Part shown: positions 11,343 to 20,422 of the stretch, piece by piece | Position numbering within the stretch: the first letter of the stretch is position 1 | Layout: every line of letters begins with the position of its first letter | Assembly (NCBI GenBank): GCA_900318885.1 | Contig: ONMN01000020.1 | Coordinates: forward strand, 1 to 35,376 | DNA: 35,376 bases | From: an uncultured Prevotellaceae bacterium | GTDB taxonomy: Bacteria; Bacteroidota; Bacteroidia; Bacteroidales; Bacteroidaceae | Direction: 5' to 3' | The notes under the pieces: model-generated | Databases searched by the model: none | Told to the model about the DNA's origin: nothing | The model's input: only the letters and a program-made list of their open reading frames with translations | Made by a program: the position numbers and the translations under genes

Positions 11343-13067
11343 TTACCAGCCGGCATTCTGCTTCAGCACGTTGTTTGACAGTGTAATCTGTGTCTGGGGA
11401 ATCTGTTGGAAGCCACGCTTAGAGATGATGTTCTCTGCCTTGTAGTTCACTTGTTCCTCCACGCCACCGCTCAACACCTTTGAACTTGAAGCAACGACGG
11501 CTTTAGCAGCCACTTCGACACCCTGGCGGAGCAAATCCCAGTAGCGGATGCCTTCGAAGGCAAACTCCAGACGACGCTCCTCCATGATATTTGCCTGCGA
11601 CAGGGGTACAGAGAGTTTTGGTGTGTTTACTGTTCCGTCAGCATTCTCTGTTGCGTATGCACGGCTATGCACCATATTCAGATAAGTCTGTGCATTACTG
11701 CTGCCCAACTCGGCAGCCATCAGCAATACGTCAGCATAGCGAATCAGCGTATAGCCAATCGGCTGTGAGATCTGGAAGTCACCTGCCATCAGACCATCCC
11801 AGTAATGGGTGAGGCTCCAAGAGCCGTTCTCGTTCTGATGGTAGCCGGAACGTGCCGTGTACTTCTTATTGAAGTAACCCGTATACTCACGCTGGTCGAG
11901 AACAGCCTTCTGATAGGCCTCCGTCGATGCAATACCCTCACCGGCAAGGTCGATGATAGAAGCATCACGACGCTGGTCACCGTTCGGGAACGACCCATAG
12001 ACACTCTCCGGAACGGTAGCGCCGCCCCAGCCCTGTCCGTATGGAGCCTTGAACGTACCGCCACGGATAGAGAACATCTGGATGGCATTGTTACCACCCG
12101 CATTACCATTATAATCGGAAGTATAGTTGAACTTCATGGTCAGGATATTCTCCACGTTATCCTCACCGGCATAGGTTGACACCTCTTTCCAACCTGCCTG
12201 GTCGCTACCCTCCCATGTGGTGCTGGCACAATACCAGAGATTCTTGTACAATGGGATAAGGTCGTACTCACCGCTATTGATGACATCCTCAAGACCCTGC
12301 AGCACCTCAGCTTTGGTCACATTGGAAGGCTCTTTACCATACACTCCAGTATAGAAAAGGTAAGCGCGAGCCATCATCGCCTTTGCCGCATAGCAGGTGA
12401 TGCGTCCGTCGTTGGAGGAAGAGGACGCTTTGGGATAAGCGTCAGCAGGAATATTCTCCGCGCCATACTTCAAGTCCTCGAAGATCAGAGCATAGACATC
12501 ATCGGGGTTTGCCTGGGCCACATTCTCCGTGGTAGGCACGGTCAGCAAGGGAATATTCTCGAAGATGCGTACCAGGTCGAAGTACAAAATACCACGCATG
12601 GCATGAGCCTCGCCCAACAAGGTGCCCTTCGTCTTCTCGCTTGACCATGTGACGCCTTCAGAACGAGTGAGCAGTTCGTTGACACGGTAGATGGCAGCAT
12701 AGTAACTGGTCCACAAGGTGTTGTGGAGGTTCTCCTGAGAGTTATCCTCGGAGATATCGAAACGGTCAACGACACTGGAGTTGCGGGCGTCGTTAGCACC
12801 CGTTCCCCCCATACACTGGTCTGAGAGCAGTTCCGAGAGATAATGGAAAGCAAACGTAGGACCGTTTGAAACGGTACGCTGCCATCCGTCATAGCATCCG
12901 ATGAGTGCACGTGATAGTGCCGACTCATTGGAGTAATAGTTTCCGGTAGTACCTTCTGTCTTGGAAGAAACCTCCAGGAATTCATTGCCGCAGGATGTCA
13001 TGCCCAACATCAGCATTCCCATGGCGGCTATAGATAATATCTTTGTTTTCATATTTGTCATCTTCAT
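11343..13067 (-). CDS. SusD/RagB family outer-membrane nutrient-binding lipoprotein
   Basis: A 574-residue SusD homologue with lipobox GMTSC and NEFLEV, the usual start of the mature protein. It has the family's TPR-like helices (ALIGCYDGWQ; LWTSYYAAIYRVNELL; GEAHAMRGILYFDLVRIFENIPLL) and the C-terminal signature NIMEERRLEFAFEGIRYWDLLRQG. It caps the SusC channel at the surface and captures oligosaccharides for import. It begins 4 bp after the susC stop, so the pair is tightly coupled. The first ATG (13067) or the one five codons later (MKTKILSIAAMG) could be the start; both keep the signal peptide. Length and ends look complete. Confidence 0.96.
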   Translation of the reverse strand: MKMTNMKTKILSIAAMGMLMLGMTSCGNEFLEVSSKTEGTTGNYYSNESALSRALIGCYDGWQRTVSNGPTFAFHYLSELLSDQCMGGTGANDARNSSVVDRFDISEDNSQENLHNTLWTSYYAAIYRVNELLTRSEGVTWSSEKTKGTLLGEAHAMRGILYFDLVRIFENIPLLTVPTTENVAQANPDDVYALIFEDLKYGAENIPADAYPKASSSSNDGRITCYAAKAMMARAYLFYTGVYGKEPSNVTKAEVLQGLEDVINSGEYDLIPLYKNLWYCASTTWEGSDQAGWKEVSTYAGEDNVENILTMKFNYTSDYNGNAGGNNAIQMFSIRGGTFKAPYGQGWGGATVPESVYGSFPNGDQRRDASIIDLAGEGIASTEAYQKAVLDQREYTGYFNKKYTARSGYHQNENGSWSLTHYWDGLMAGDFQISQPIGYTLIRYADVLLMAAELGSSNAQTYLNMVHSRAYATENADGTVNTPKLSVPLSQANIMEERRLEFAFEGIRYWDLLRQGVEVAAKAVVASSSKVLSGGVEEQVNYKAENIISKRGFQQIPQTQITLSNNVLKQNAGW

Positions 13068-13071
13068 TATA

Positions 13072-16000
13072 TTAGAACTTCAGATTAACACCAACCAGGA
13101 AGGTTCGGGGACGTGGATAGTAGCCGTAGTCGATGCCCGACACCCAACCAGAGTTACCATAACCAATTTCAGGATCCATACCGTCATATTTGGTGAAGGT
13201 AAAGGCATTCTGAACCTGAGCATACAGACGGCACTGACTGATGTATTTACACTTGAGTAACTTGGCGAAGTCGTAGCCCAACGTGATATTGGAGATACGC
13301 AGGAAGTCACCGTCCTGGATAAAGAGATCAGAGAACTGATAGTTGATGTTGGTGTTGGTGACACGAGGAATCTTGTTCGAGGTTCCCTCACCCGTCCAAC
13401 GGTCCAGAATCTGAGTGGTGTAATTGGCTGTTGTGGTTCCCACGTTACGGTAGGTCTGCACAATCTTATTACCAGACTGTCCGTTAGCCTGAACGGAGAA
13501 ATCAAAGTTCTTCCAGTCAAAGCCAAAAGAGAAACCGTAGGTAAAGTCAGGAATACCATTACCCAGATTCACCTTGTCAGACTCATTGATGACACCGTCG
13601 TGATTGATGTCGTAGTATTTCACGTCACCAGGCTGGACATTAGTCTGCAGCACACCGTTTCCAGCGGCAATCCAGTCGTTAATCTCCTGCTGGTTCTGGA
13701 AGATACCTGCTGTCTTATAGCCCCAGAAGTAACCGATGGGCTCGCCATTGCTGGCACGATAGAACTCACCGGAGTTGTCGTAGAGCACAGAGCCGCTCTC
13801 ACCATGAATGATACCATCCTCGTTGGGGATATTACCTACCTTATTTTTATTATAGGCACCGTTGACATTCACATAGTAGCGGAAATCCTTGCCGATACGG
13901 TCGTTCCATGAAAGCGCCAGTTCGACACCAGTGTTTTTCACGTCACCGCCATTGATGTAAGGTGCGCCGGTTCCTACCGTAGCAAGAATGGGAGGTTGGA
14001 CAAGCCAATCCTTCGTAGTCTTGATATAGAAGTCGAAGTTGACATTCAGTCGCTGGTTGAGGAAGCGTGCATCGAAACCGACGTCGAACTGCTCGGAAGT
14101 CTCCCAGGTAATATCCTCATTACCCAAACGGGTTGGCACTGCACCCCACTGATCAGCCTCAGAACCTAACGTGGTACCAAAGTTATAATAATAGTTGTTG
14201 AATCCCATCGGTGCCAGATACATGTAGTTACCAATATTCTGGTTACCTACCTGACCCCAGCTGGCGCGCAGTTTGAAATAGTCCATTACCTTCGTCACGG
14301 GCTCCATAAATTTCTCGTTGGTAAGCACCCAACCTGCCGATACAGAAGGGAACCAGCCGTAACGATGTCCTTTGGCGAAACGGCTTGAACCGTCACAACG
14401 CAGAGTGGCATTCACCATATAGGTCTCTTTCCAGTTCCATCCGGCACGGGCAAAGTAACTGACCATACGCTCTTCATCCCATGGCGAGCCACTGACCGAG
14501 AGACCGCCCTCCTGATTGGTAGCAGTACCATTGCTCAGATAGGCATAATTCCAAGTGTCGAAACCGTCACGCAAAGATCCGTTGGAGCCATAGATGCTCT
14601 GACCTTCGGTGCGATAGACCTCATAACCGGCCATCGCGTCAAAATGGTGATCCTTGATGTCGAAAACGTAACTCAGCGTATTGGTCCACGTAATTCCCCA
14701 GCCGTCACTGGCACTCTGGGCGACGCCCGTACGAGTGTCTTGGTAACTATAGATAGAGAAATGATACATAGGTGAGAAACTGCGGTAGTTGTTGGAGTCA
14801 TACTTCACACCTAAGGTAGAACGGAACTTCAGGTTCTTGATGAACTCGAACTCTGCATAAAGATTACCTGTAGCGGTGAAGTTCTGCGTCCTGTTATTAT
14901 TGGTCGTCATCATGACACCATAGGGGTTACCGTCAGCATTAAACCAATCACTGTCGGTAGTGTCGTTATAGGGACTTCCGTATTTACCGTTGTCGCTGTA
15001 AATAGGAGTCAGTGGCGAGGTTCCGAAAGCAGCACGAAGGGAGTTGTTATAGGCATTGCCTACACTCAGGCCATTCTTTTTATAATAAATGATAGAAGCC
15101 TGCTCTCCGATTTTCAGGAAATTGTCAATCACCTGATACTCTGAATTGACACGGAAATTATAGCGTGAGTAGTTGGAAACATCCTTGCCGCCCACGATAC
15201 CTTCCTGATTCATGTAACCCAAAGAGACAGCGTAGTTACCCTTTTGGCCACCACCGCTGATGCCCAAATTGGCACTATAGGTCTGGGCATTGTCCTTAAA
15301 CATCTCGTTGACCCAGTCCGTATCGTAGACATTGCCATTCTCGTCGAATATGCTGGCATATTTCGGCGTGCCGTCTTCTTTCAATCCGTACCAGTCATAA
15401 GCCGAACCGCCCGAATTGATGTTCTGCTCGTCCATGATAGTCATATACTGCTTGGAATTCAGCATCTTCATCTTACGGGGAGCGTTCTGCCAGCCCCAAT
15501 AGCCATCAAAACTGATGATAGTACGGCCTTCCTTACCGTTCTTGGTCGTTACCAGCACGACACCGTTGGCCGACTGAGAACCGTAGATGGCTGCGGAGGC
15601 TGCATCCTTCAAGACATCGACCGATTCAATGTCAGCAGGATTCAGGGTCGAGATGTCACCACGCACACCGTCAATGATGTACAGCGGGCCACTCGAACCA
15701 GTGGTACCAAGACCACGGATATTGACCTTCAGACCTTCGCCAGGCTGACCTGACTGCGAGATGATGGTCATACCAGGGGTCTGACCCTGCAGCGCTTGCA
15801 GCGGGTTCGTGGTGTTCAGTTTGGCGATGTTCTCACCCTTTACCTGAACGGTCGCGCCAGTGACCAGCTTTTTCTTCTGTACACCGTAACCGATCACCAC
15901 CACCTCTTCGAGCGACTGGCGGTCTTCTTCAAGAGCTACGTCAATGGTGCTAACACCACCTACCTTTACTGTCTTAGTGAGATAACCCACGTAAGAGAAC

Positions 16001-16227
16001 ACCAATGTCTGGCCCTGTTCCGCATTGATGGTATAGTTACCGTCAAAATCGGTAACGACACCCGTTTGCCCACCTTGCACCTGTACGGTGGCGCCAATCA
16101 GGGGCTCACCGTCTGTGGCAGACGTGACCTTACCCGATATTGCCTTTGCAGAAAGCGTGCCAAACACAGCTTGCATCGTGAACAATAGCACGATGAGCAA
16201 CGATTGCTTAAAACTGTCTTTTCGCAT
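13072..16227 (-). CDS. SusC/RagA family TonB-dependent outer-membrane transporter
   Basis: A 1051-residue TonB-dependent transporter that imports oligosaccharides released at the surface. The signal peptide covers about residues 1-29. A CarboxypepD_reg-like domain follows (ISGKVTSATDGEPLIGATV; TDFDGNYTINA; VFSYVGY). The SusC signature EEVVVIGYGVQKKK precedes the plug domain (IRGLGTTGSSGPLYIIDGV; DAASAAIYGSQSANGVVLVTTK). The large beta-barrel ends in RTFLVGVNLKF with a terminal Phe, as is typical for outer-membrane barrels. It has no extra N-terminal STN domain, which fits HTCS rather than anti-sigma control. It is the first gene of the minus-strand PUL transcript, divergent from the regulator across 229 bp. 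Confidence 0.97.
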   Translation of the reverse strand: MRKDSFKQSLLIVLLFTMQAVFGTLSAKAISGKVTSATDGEPLIGATVQVQGGQTGVVTDFDGNYTINAEQGQTLVFSYVGYLTKTVKVGGVSTIDVALEEDRQSLEEVVVIGYGVQKKKLVTGATVQVKGENIAKLNTTNPLQALQGQTPGMTIISQSGQPGEGLKVNIRGLGTTGSSGPLYIIDGVRGDISTLNPADIESVDVLKDAASAAIYGSQSANGVVLVTTKNGKEGRTIISFDGYWGWQNAPRKMKMLNSKQYMTIMDEQNINSGGSAYDWYGLKEDGTPKYASIFDENGNVYDTDWVNEMFKDNAQTYSANLGISGGGQKGNYAVSLGYMNQEGIVGGKDVSNYSRYNFRVNSEYQVIDNFLKIGEQASIIYYKKNGLSVGNAYNNSLRAAFGTSPLTPIYSDNGKYGSPYNDTTDSDWFNADGNPYGVMMTTNNNRTQNFTATGNLYAEFEFIKNLKFRSTLGVKYDSNNYRSFSPMYHFSIYSYQDTRTGVAQSASDGWGITWTNTLSYVFDIKDHHFDAMAGYEVYRTEGQSIYGSNGSLRDGFDTWNYAYLSNGTATNQEGGLSVSGSPWDEERMVSYFARAGWNWKETYMVNATLRCDGSSRFAKGHRYGWFPSVSAGWVLTNEKFMEPVTKVMDYFKLRASWGQVGNQNIGNYMYLAPMGFNNYYYNFGTTLGSEADQWGAVPTRLGNEDITWETSEQFDVGFDARFLNQRLNVNFDFYIKTTKDWLVQPPILATVGTGAPYINGGDVKNTGVELALSWNDRIGKDFRYYVNVNGAYNKNKVGNIPNEDGIIHGESGSVLYDNSGEFYRASNGEPIGYFWGYKTAGIFQNQQEINDWIAAGNGVLQTNVQPGDVKYYDINHDGVINESDKVNLGNGIPDFTYGFSFGFDWKNFDFSVQANGQSGNKIVQTYRNVGTTTANYTTQILDRWTGEGTSNKIPRVTNTNINYQFSDLFIQDGDFLRISNITLGYDFAKLLKCKYISQCRLYAQVQNAFTFTKYDGMDPEIGYGNSGWVSGIDYGYYPRPRTFLVGVNLKF

Positions 16228-16268
16228 AAAATAATTAGTTAATAGTTTAAAAATATTTTAAGTGTCTG

Positions 16269-16276
16269 CAAAAGTA
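16269..16276 (-). promoter_or_regulatory. Candidate -7 element of the susC promoter
   Basis: On the minus strand this reads TACTTTTG, a match to TAnnTTTG, 41 bp before the susC start. Transcription would start near base 16262, giving a leader of about 35 nt. No exact TTTG lies at the usual -33 spacing, which is common for promoters that need an activator. Confidence 0.5.
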
Positions 16277-16388
16277 ACATGATTATTCCAAAGCAGGGGG
16301 AAATGATGTTCCCAAAAAGGGTAATCATGTTTCTCATGCCATTTTTCTGTTAACGGCGAAACATAAATTCCCCTTTTAGAAACATGAT
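16276..16388. promoter_or_regulatory. Repeated AACATGAT motifs between susC and HTCS; candidate operator
   Basis: The motif occurs three times: AACATGATTA at 16276-16285 (plus), its complement TAATCATGTT at 16322-16331, and AACATGAT at 16381-16388 (plus). The second and third form a perfect 11-bp inverted repeat, ATCATGTTTCT (16324-16334) with AGAAACATGAT (16378-16388). A smaller hairpin-like pair, GGGAA/TTCCC, lies at 16298-16313. The position between two divergent promoters makes this a candidate HTCS binding region. Confidence 0.5.
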
Positions 16389-16414
16389 GCCGTCTGTTGA
16401 AAAGAAAAAAACGG

Positions 16415-16452
16415 TATCTTTGCTCTATATTCAGAAAAAAAATGTATCTTTG
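16415..16452 (+). promoter_or_regulatory. Tandem TATCTTTG -7 elements before the HTCS gene
   Basis: TATCTTTG occurs at 16415-16422 and again at 16445-16452, exactly 30 bp apart, each after an A-rich run. Both match TAnnTTTG. The first would give a leader of about 27 nt. The second lies 4 bp before the chosen start codon and could only produce a nearly leaderless message. The TTTG of the first copy lies 22 bp before the second and might act as its -33 box. Confidence 0.55.
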
Positions 16453-16456
16453 CAAC

Positions 16457-19400
16457 ATGAGAAAACTATCCCTCTTTATTTTGGCGCTATTCATCATCCA
16501 GATAACAGCAGCTCAAAATACATTCCAGACCCTGGGCATCAAGGACGGCCTGCGCAGCAACTCGGTGACAAGTCTGCTGGCCGATAGTCATGGCTACCTG
16601 TGGATAGGCACCTATCAGGGTATCAACCGTTACGACGGCTATCAGGTGAAGACACGCTTCCTTGAAAGCAGCGATCCGCAGCTGCACGATGTGTTTGCCG
16701 AGACGACTACGTCTATGGAGGAAGATGCTGAAGGACGGATATGGATAGAATGCGAGAGTGGTGCCTATCGCATCTATGACACCAGAACGGCACGTTTCCA
16801 TGCCACGCCCGAAACACTCTTGCGCGAACTTGGCATGCATTTGAAGGGGAAGTATAAGGTGAAAGTGGGACAGAAGGGCGGCCTATGGGTGATGACAGAG
16901 GGAGGCATAAACCGCTACGACTACCACACTAAAGAACTGAAGACATGGAAACTGCGCGTGCAGCTGCCTGGCAAGACGGCGGGTGTGGTGGCCGAGATGT
17001 CGGACGGGTTGTACTATAGCGCAGGGCACAGCGTGTGGCACCTGCTGACCAGCACGGGCGAACTGAAGCGCGAGGCACTGCCCGAGGTGATGGAGAAGTC
17101 GACGGGCGAGGTCAGTTTGCTGGCCGATGCCGACGGTACGCTATGGATATATAGTACACGCGAGGAGAGCATCTGCCGATATATTGTTGGCGGCCGAAGG
17201 GTGTGCGAGATGGTGAGTCTGCCGCAGACGTCGGGCGCATCGCAGAACAATGCCATACGCGACATGATGGACGACGGGCGAGGAAACATCTGGATTGCCA
17301 CCGACCACAAGGGACTGTTTGTGTACGACAAGAGTACAGGGGCTATCACATCGCTGCGACACGAGCGCACACGACAGCTGTCGCTGGCATCGGACAACGC
17401 GACGTGTATGACCATCGACCGCCAAGGTACCATCTGGGTGGGACACATGAAGACAGGCCTGTCGTACACCAGCGACGCCAACAACATCATGCAGTCGCAC
17501 GCACAGAGCGCTGGCGACATACTGGCGATGGCATACGACACGAAGGGTAACCTGTGGATGGGTACCGACGGCGACGGTGTCTATATAGAGCACACCGACG
17601 GCAGCATCGTGAAGACGGCCCTGCCGAACATCACGGTAATGAGCCTGACAAGCGACGGACGGGGCGGCATGTGGGCAGGCACGTATAATCAGGGACTGTA
17701 TCATCTGACGGATGCAGCGCACTGGAAGCGATACGCCATCGACCTGGGCACATACCCCACGGAATATGTATGGACACTGGCCGCCGACAATCAGGGGCGC
17801 ATCTGGTCGTCGTCGCCCATAGGCAAGACCGTCATCTTCGACCCCAAGGATGAGACCACACGCACAGTGACCACCGCCAGCGGCGAAGACATCCGCGCCA
17901 ACGCCATATGCTACGACGGCGCAGGGGCGATGCTGATAGGATCGGTGTACGGACTGTGGACCTACCAACTCTCACCTCTCACCTCTCACCGCTCACCTCT
18001 CACCGTGGCCTTCGGCAACAAGCGCGACACGCAGCGGTGGCTGAACCAGATGGTGACAGGCGTGAGTATGGACAGGCAGAAGGGCCTGATGATGCTGGCG
18101 CACCCTGACGGCGTGACGGTTTACGACACCAAGTGCGACACGCTGAGCTACATCCGAAGGAACAACGACATAGTGAAAGGACTGGCGCGCGACCGCGACG
18201 GGGCCTACTGGATATGCACCACCAGCGGTAGCATAGTGGGCATACAGACCAAGCGCCAGGCAGAGGGGCTGGAAATCATACGTCGCAGTTTCCTGCCCAG
18301 CGTGGGTATGCCGCAGTTTTATTTCAACGGCGACGCGATGACGTGCTCGGCACAGGGCGAGATACTGATGGGGGGCACTGAGGGCTATATGAGCATAAAC
18401 CCACGCCAACTGATGGCCACCAAGACGGAGGAATACAGTCTGATAATCAGCGAGATAGCCGTGGGCGACAGCCTGCTGAACGAACATACCACCACAGTAC
18501 AGCTGAACTACGACGACGCGTACCTGTCGGTAAGATTCTTCTCGGGCAGTCTGGAGAATGTACAGAGGATACGCTATGCCTACCGGCTGGTGGGACAGAT
18601 GAACGACTGGGTAATGACAGACCAGAACTACGTGTCGTTCCACACCCTGCCTCCAGGCAACTATACCCTGCAACTATGCGTGTGTCGCGAGGACGGCAGC
18701 ATGAGCAAGCCGTGCGAACTGCGCATCAGCGTGGCGCCACCGTTCTATCGCACCACAATGATGTATATCGTCTATGCGTTGATAGTCATCACGCTATTGT
18801 ACCTGCAGTGGCGCAACATGCGCAAGCGCCAACAGGAGCGCACAGAGAAGCAGCGCCAACAGATGGAGCGCCAGAAGATAGAGCAGATCACGGAGATGAA
18901 GTTGCAGTTCTTTACCAACATCAGTCACGACCTGCGCACGCCGCTGACGCTCATCATATCGCCGCTGGAACACATCATGAAGAAACTGGAGGATGGCACG
19001 ACGCCTGAAAACATGATGGCACAGCTGAAGAATGTGTATAAGAACGCACAACTGCTGCTGAAGGAGGTGAGCGCGCTGCTCGACTTCCGCCGACTGGACG
19101 CTGGAGGCGAGACGCTGAACCTGCAGAGCGGCGACATTGTGGACCACCTGAACAGCATACTGGTATCGTTTGGCGACTATGCCGAGGAGCGCGGAATCCG
19201 TCTGAGTTTTGAGCACGATGTGGATAGCTACGTGATGGACTACGATCGCGAGAAGATGAACAAGGTGGTGTACAACATCTTCTCCAATGCCCTGAAATTT
19301 ACACCATCGGGCGGCAGCGTGGCACTGGCGTTCCGTATCGATGGCGACAATGCCATCATATCAGTGGCTGATACTGGCAAGGGCATACCCGATAGCGACA

Positions 19401-20377
19401 AGCCCAACATCTTCAAGCGGTTCTACCAGTCGGCCAGCAACGACAGTTCGCAGACGGGTAGCGGCATAGGTCTCCACATTGCCAGCGACTACGTGCAGCT
19501 GCACAAGGGCACCATCAGCGTGAGCGACAACCAGCCTGTTGGCAGCATATTTACCATCACGCTGCCTGCCAGAAGTGGTGAGCGGACAATGGACGGTTAT
19601 GAACCAACGGAGAACTCACAACAGAAAACTATCCTAATAGTAGACGACAACAAGGATATGCTCCAGTTTGTAAGTTCGTGTATGAAGGAGGACTACCAAG
19701 TTTATACCGCAACTGATGGTGCTGCGGCACTGGAACTGCTGCAACGCGAGCAGACAGACCTGGTAATAAGCGACGTGATGATGCCTGGCATAGATGGTTT
19801 CGAACTGTGCAGACGGGTTAAGAGCGATATCAATCTGTCGCACATTCCCGTCATCCTGCTGACGGCACGCACCACTGACGTAAGCCGCATTGAGGGTCTG
19901 CAACTGGGAGCCGACGACTATCTGACCAAACCATTTAACGTAGAGGTGCTACGACTCAGGGTGCAGAAGTTCATCGACTGGGAGCAGGACAACCACCGGC
20001 AGTTCCGCCAGAAGATGGATATCGAACCCAGCGAGATTACCATCACGCCACTCGACGAGCAGTTCATCCAGAAGGCTATCGCCCTAGTAGAGAAAAACAT
20101 CAGCGACTCTGAATTCTCAGTCGAGACGATGGCTGCTGAGGTGGGCATGGCGCGTACCACACTCTACAAGAAACTGATGGCTATCACAGGTCTGGGTCCA
20201 GCCGAGTTTATCCGCACCATCCGCGTGAAACGTGGAAAAGCCCTGCTGGAAACCTCGCAGATGCAAATCACAGAGATAGCCTATGCCGTAGGTTTCACCA
20301 CAGTGAAGAGTTTCACAATGAACTTCAAGGCCGAATACGGTATGACCCCTACAGAATTCCGCCAGAAATTTTTGTAG
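16457..20377 (+). CDS. Hybrid two-component system (HTCS) regulator of the PUL
   Basis: A 1306-residue one-protein sensor-regulator. The start at 16457 (MRKLSLFILALFIIQITAAQ) is preferred over an in-frame ATG at 16397, because it begins with a proper signal peptide and the upstream ATG lies within promoter sequence. Order: periplasmic beta-propeller repeats (GLRSNSVTSLLADSHGYLWIGT; later GNIWIATDHKGL, GNLWMGTDGDGV), Y_Y_Y domain (about 690-760), one membrane helix (about 768-788), HisKA with His824 in NISHDLRTPLT, HATPase (NIFSNALKF; DTGKGIP; GSGIGLHIA), receiver with Asp1106 in VISDVMMPG, and an AraC-type HTH_18 DNA-binding domain. All phosphorelay residues are present. It senses imported oligosaccharide in the periplasm and is expected to activate the divergent susC operon. 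A 35-bp heptamer array lies within the sensor. Confidence 0.95.
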   Translation: MRKLSLFILALFIIQITAAQNTFQTLGIKDGLRSNSVTSLLADSHGYLWIGTYQGINRYDGYQVKTRFLESSDPQLHDVFAETTTSMEEDAEGRIWIECESGAYRIYDTRTARFHATPETLLRELGMHLKGKYKVKVGQKGGLWVMTEGGINRYDYHTKELKTWKLRVQLPGKTAGVVAEMSDGLYYSAGHSVWHLLTSTGELKREALPEVMEKSTGEVSLLADADGTLWIYSTREESICRYIVGGRRVCEMVSLPQTSGASQNNAIRDMMDDGRGNIWIATDHKGLFVYDKSTGAITSLRHERTRQLSLASDNATCMTIDRQGTIWVGHMKTGLSYTSDANNIMQSHAQSAGDILAMAYDTKGNLWMGTDGDGVYIEHTDGSIVKTALPNITVMSLTSDGRGGMWAGTYNQGLYHLTDAAHWKRYAIDLGTYPTEYVWTLAADNQGRIWSSSPIGKTVIFDPKDETTRTVTTASGEDIRANAICYDGAGAMLIGSVYGLWTYQLSPLTSHRSPLTVAFGNKRDTQRWLNQMVTGVSMDRQKGLMMLAHPDGVTVYDTKCDTLSYIRRNNDIVKGLARDRDGAYWICTTSGSIVGIQTKRQAEGLEIIRRSFLPSVGMPQFYFNGDAMTCSAQGEILMGGTEGYMSINPRQLMATKTEEYSLIISEIAVGDSLLNEHTTTVQLNYDDAYLSVRFFSGSLENVQRIRYAYRLVGQMNDWVMTDQNYVSFHTLPPGNYTLQLCVCREDGSMSKPCELRISVAPPFYRTTMMYIVYALIVITLLYLQWRNMRKRQQERTEKQRQQMERQKIEQITEMKLQFFTNISHDLRTPLTLIISPLEHIMKKLEDGTTPENMMAQLKNVYKNAQLLLKEVSALLDFRRLDAGGETLNLQSGDIVDHLNSILVSFGDYAEERGIRLSFEHDVDSYVMDYDREKMNKVVYNIFSNALKFTPSGGSVALAFRIDGDNAIISVADTGKGIPDSDKPNIFKRFYQSASNDSSQTGSGIGLHIASDYVQLHKGTISVSDNQPVGSIFTITLPARSGERTMDGYEPTENSQQKTILIVDDNKDMLQFVSSCMKEDYQVYTATDGAAALELLQREQTDLVISDVMMPGIDGFELCRRVKSDINLSHIPVILLTARTTDVSRIEGLQLGADDYLTKPFNVEVLRLRVQKFIDWEQDNHRQFRQKMDIEPSEITITPLDEQFIQKAIALVEKNISDSEFSVETMAAEVGMARTTLYKKLMAITGLGPAEFIRTIRVKRGKALLETSQMQITEIAYAVGFTTVKSFTMNFKAEYGMTPTEFRQKFL
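17970..18004 (+). repeat. TCTCACC heptamer array inside the HTCS sensor
   Basis: Five tandem 7-bp units, TCTCACC x3, GCTCACC, TCTCACC, encode residues about 505-516 (LSPLTSHRSPLT). Four of the five are identical, the least decayed array in the window. Loss or gain of one unit would shift the frame upstream of the kinase and DNA-binding domains. Confidence 0.85.
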
Positions 20378-20402
20378 GTTCAAAGAAAAATGATTATCTT
20401 TG
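20371..20402 (+). promoter_or_regulatory. Canonical Bacteroidetes promoter for the yifB-like gene
   Basis: TTTG at 20371-20374 and TATCTTTG at 20395-20402 are separated by 20 bp, a full match to the Bacteroidetes TTTG-N19-21-TAnnTTTG promoter. The TTTG box overlaps the last HTCS codons. Transcription would start near 20409, about 14 nt before the ATG, making this gene independent of the HTCS gene. Confidence 0.75.
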
Positions 20403-20422
20403 TCGGATAAAACTAATTTATT

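Noticed and set aside
16397-16456. Upstream in-frame extension of the HTCS protein
   Set aside because: It would put a basic 20-residue leader before a good signal peptide and would be translated from promoter sequence that contains both TATCTTTG boxes.
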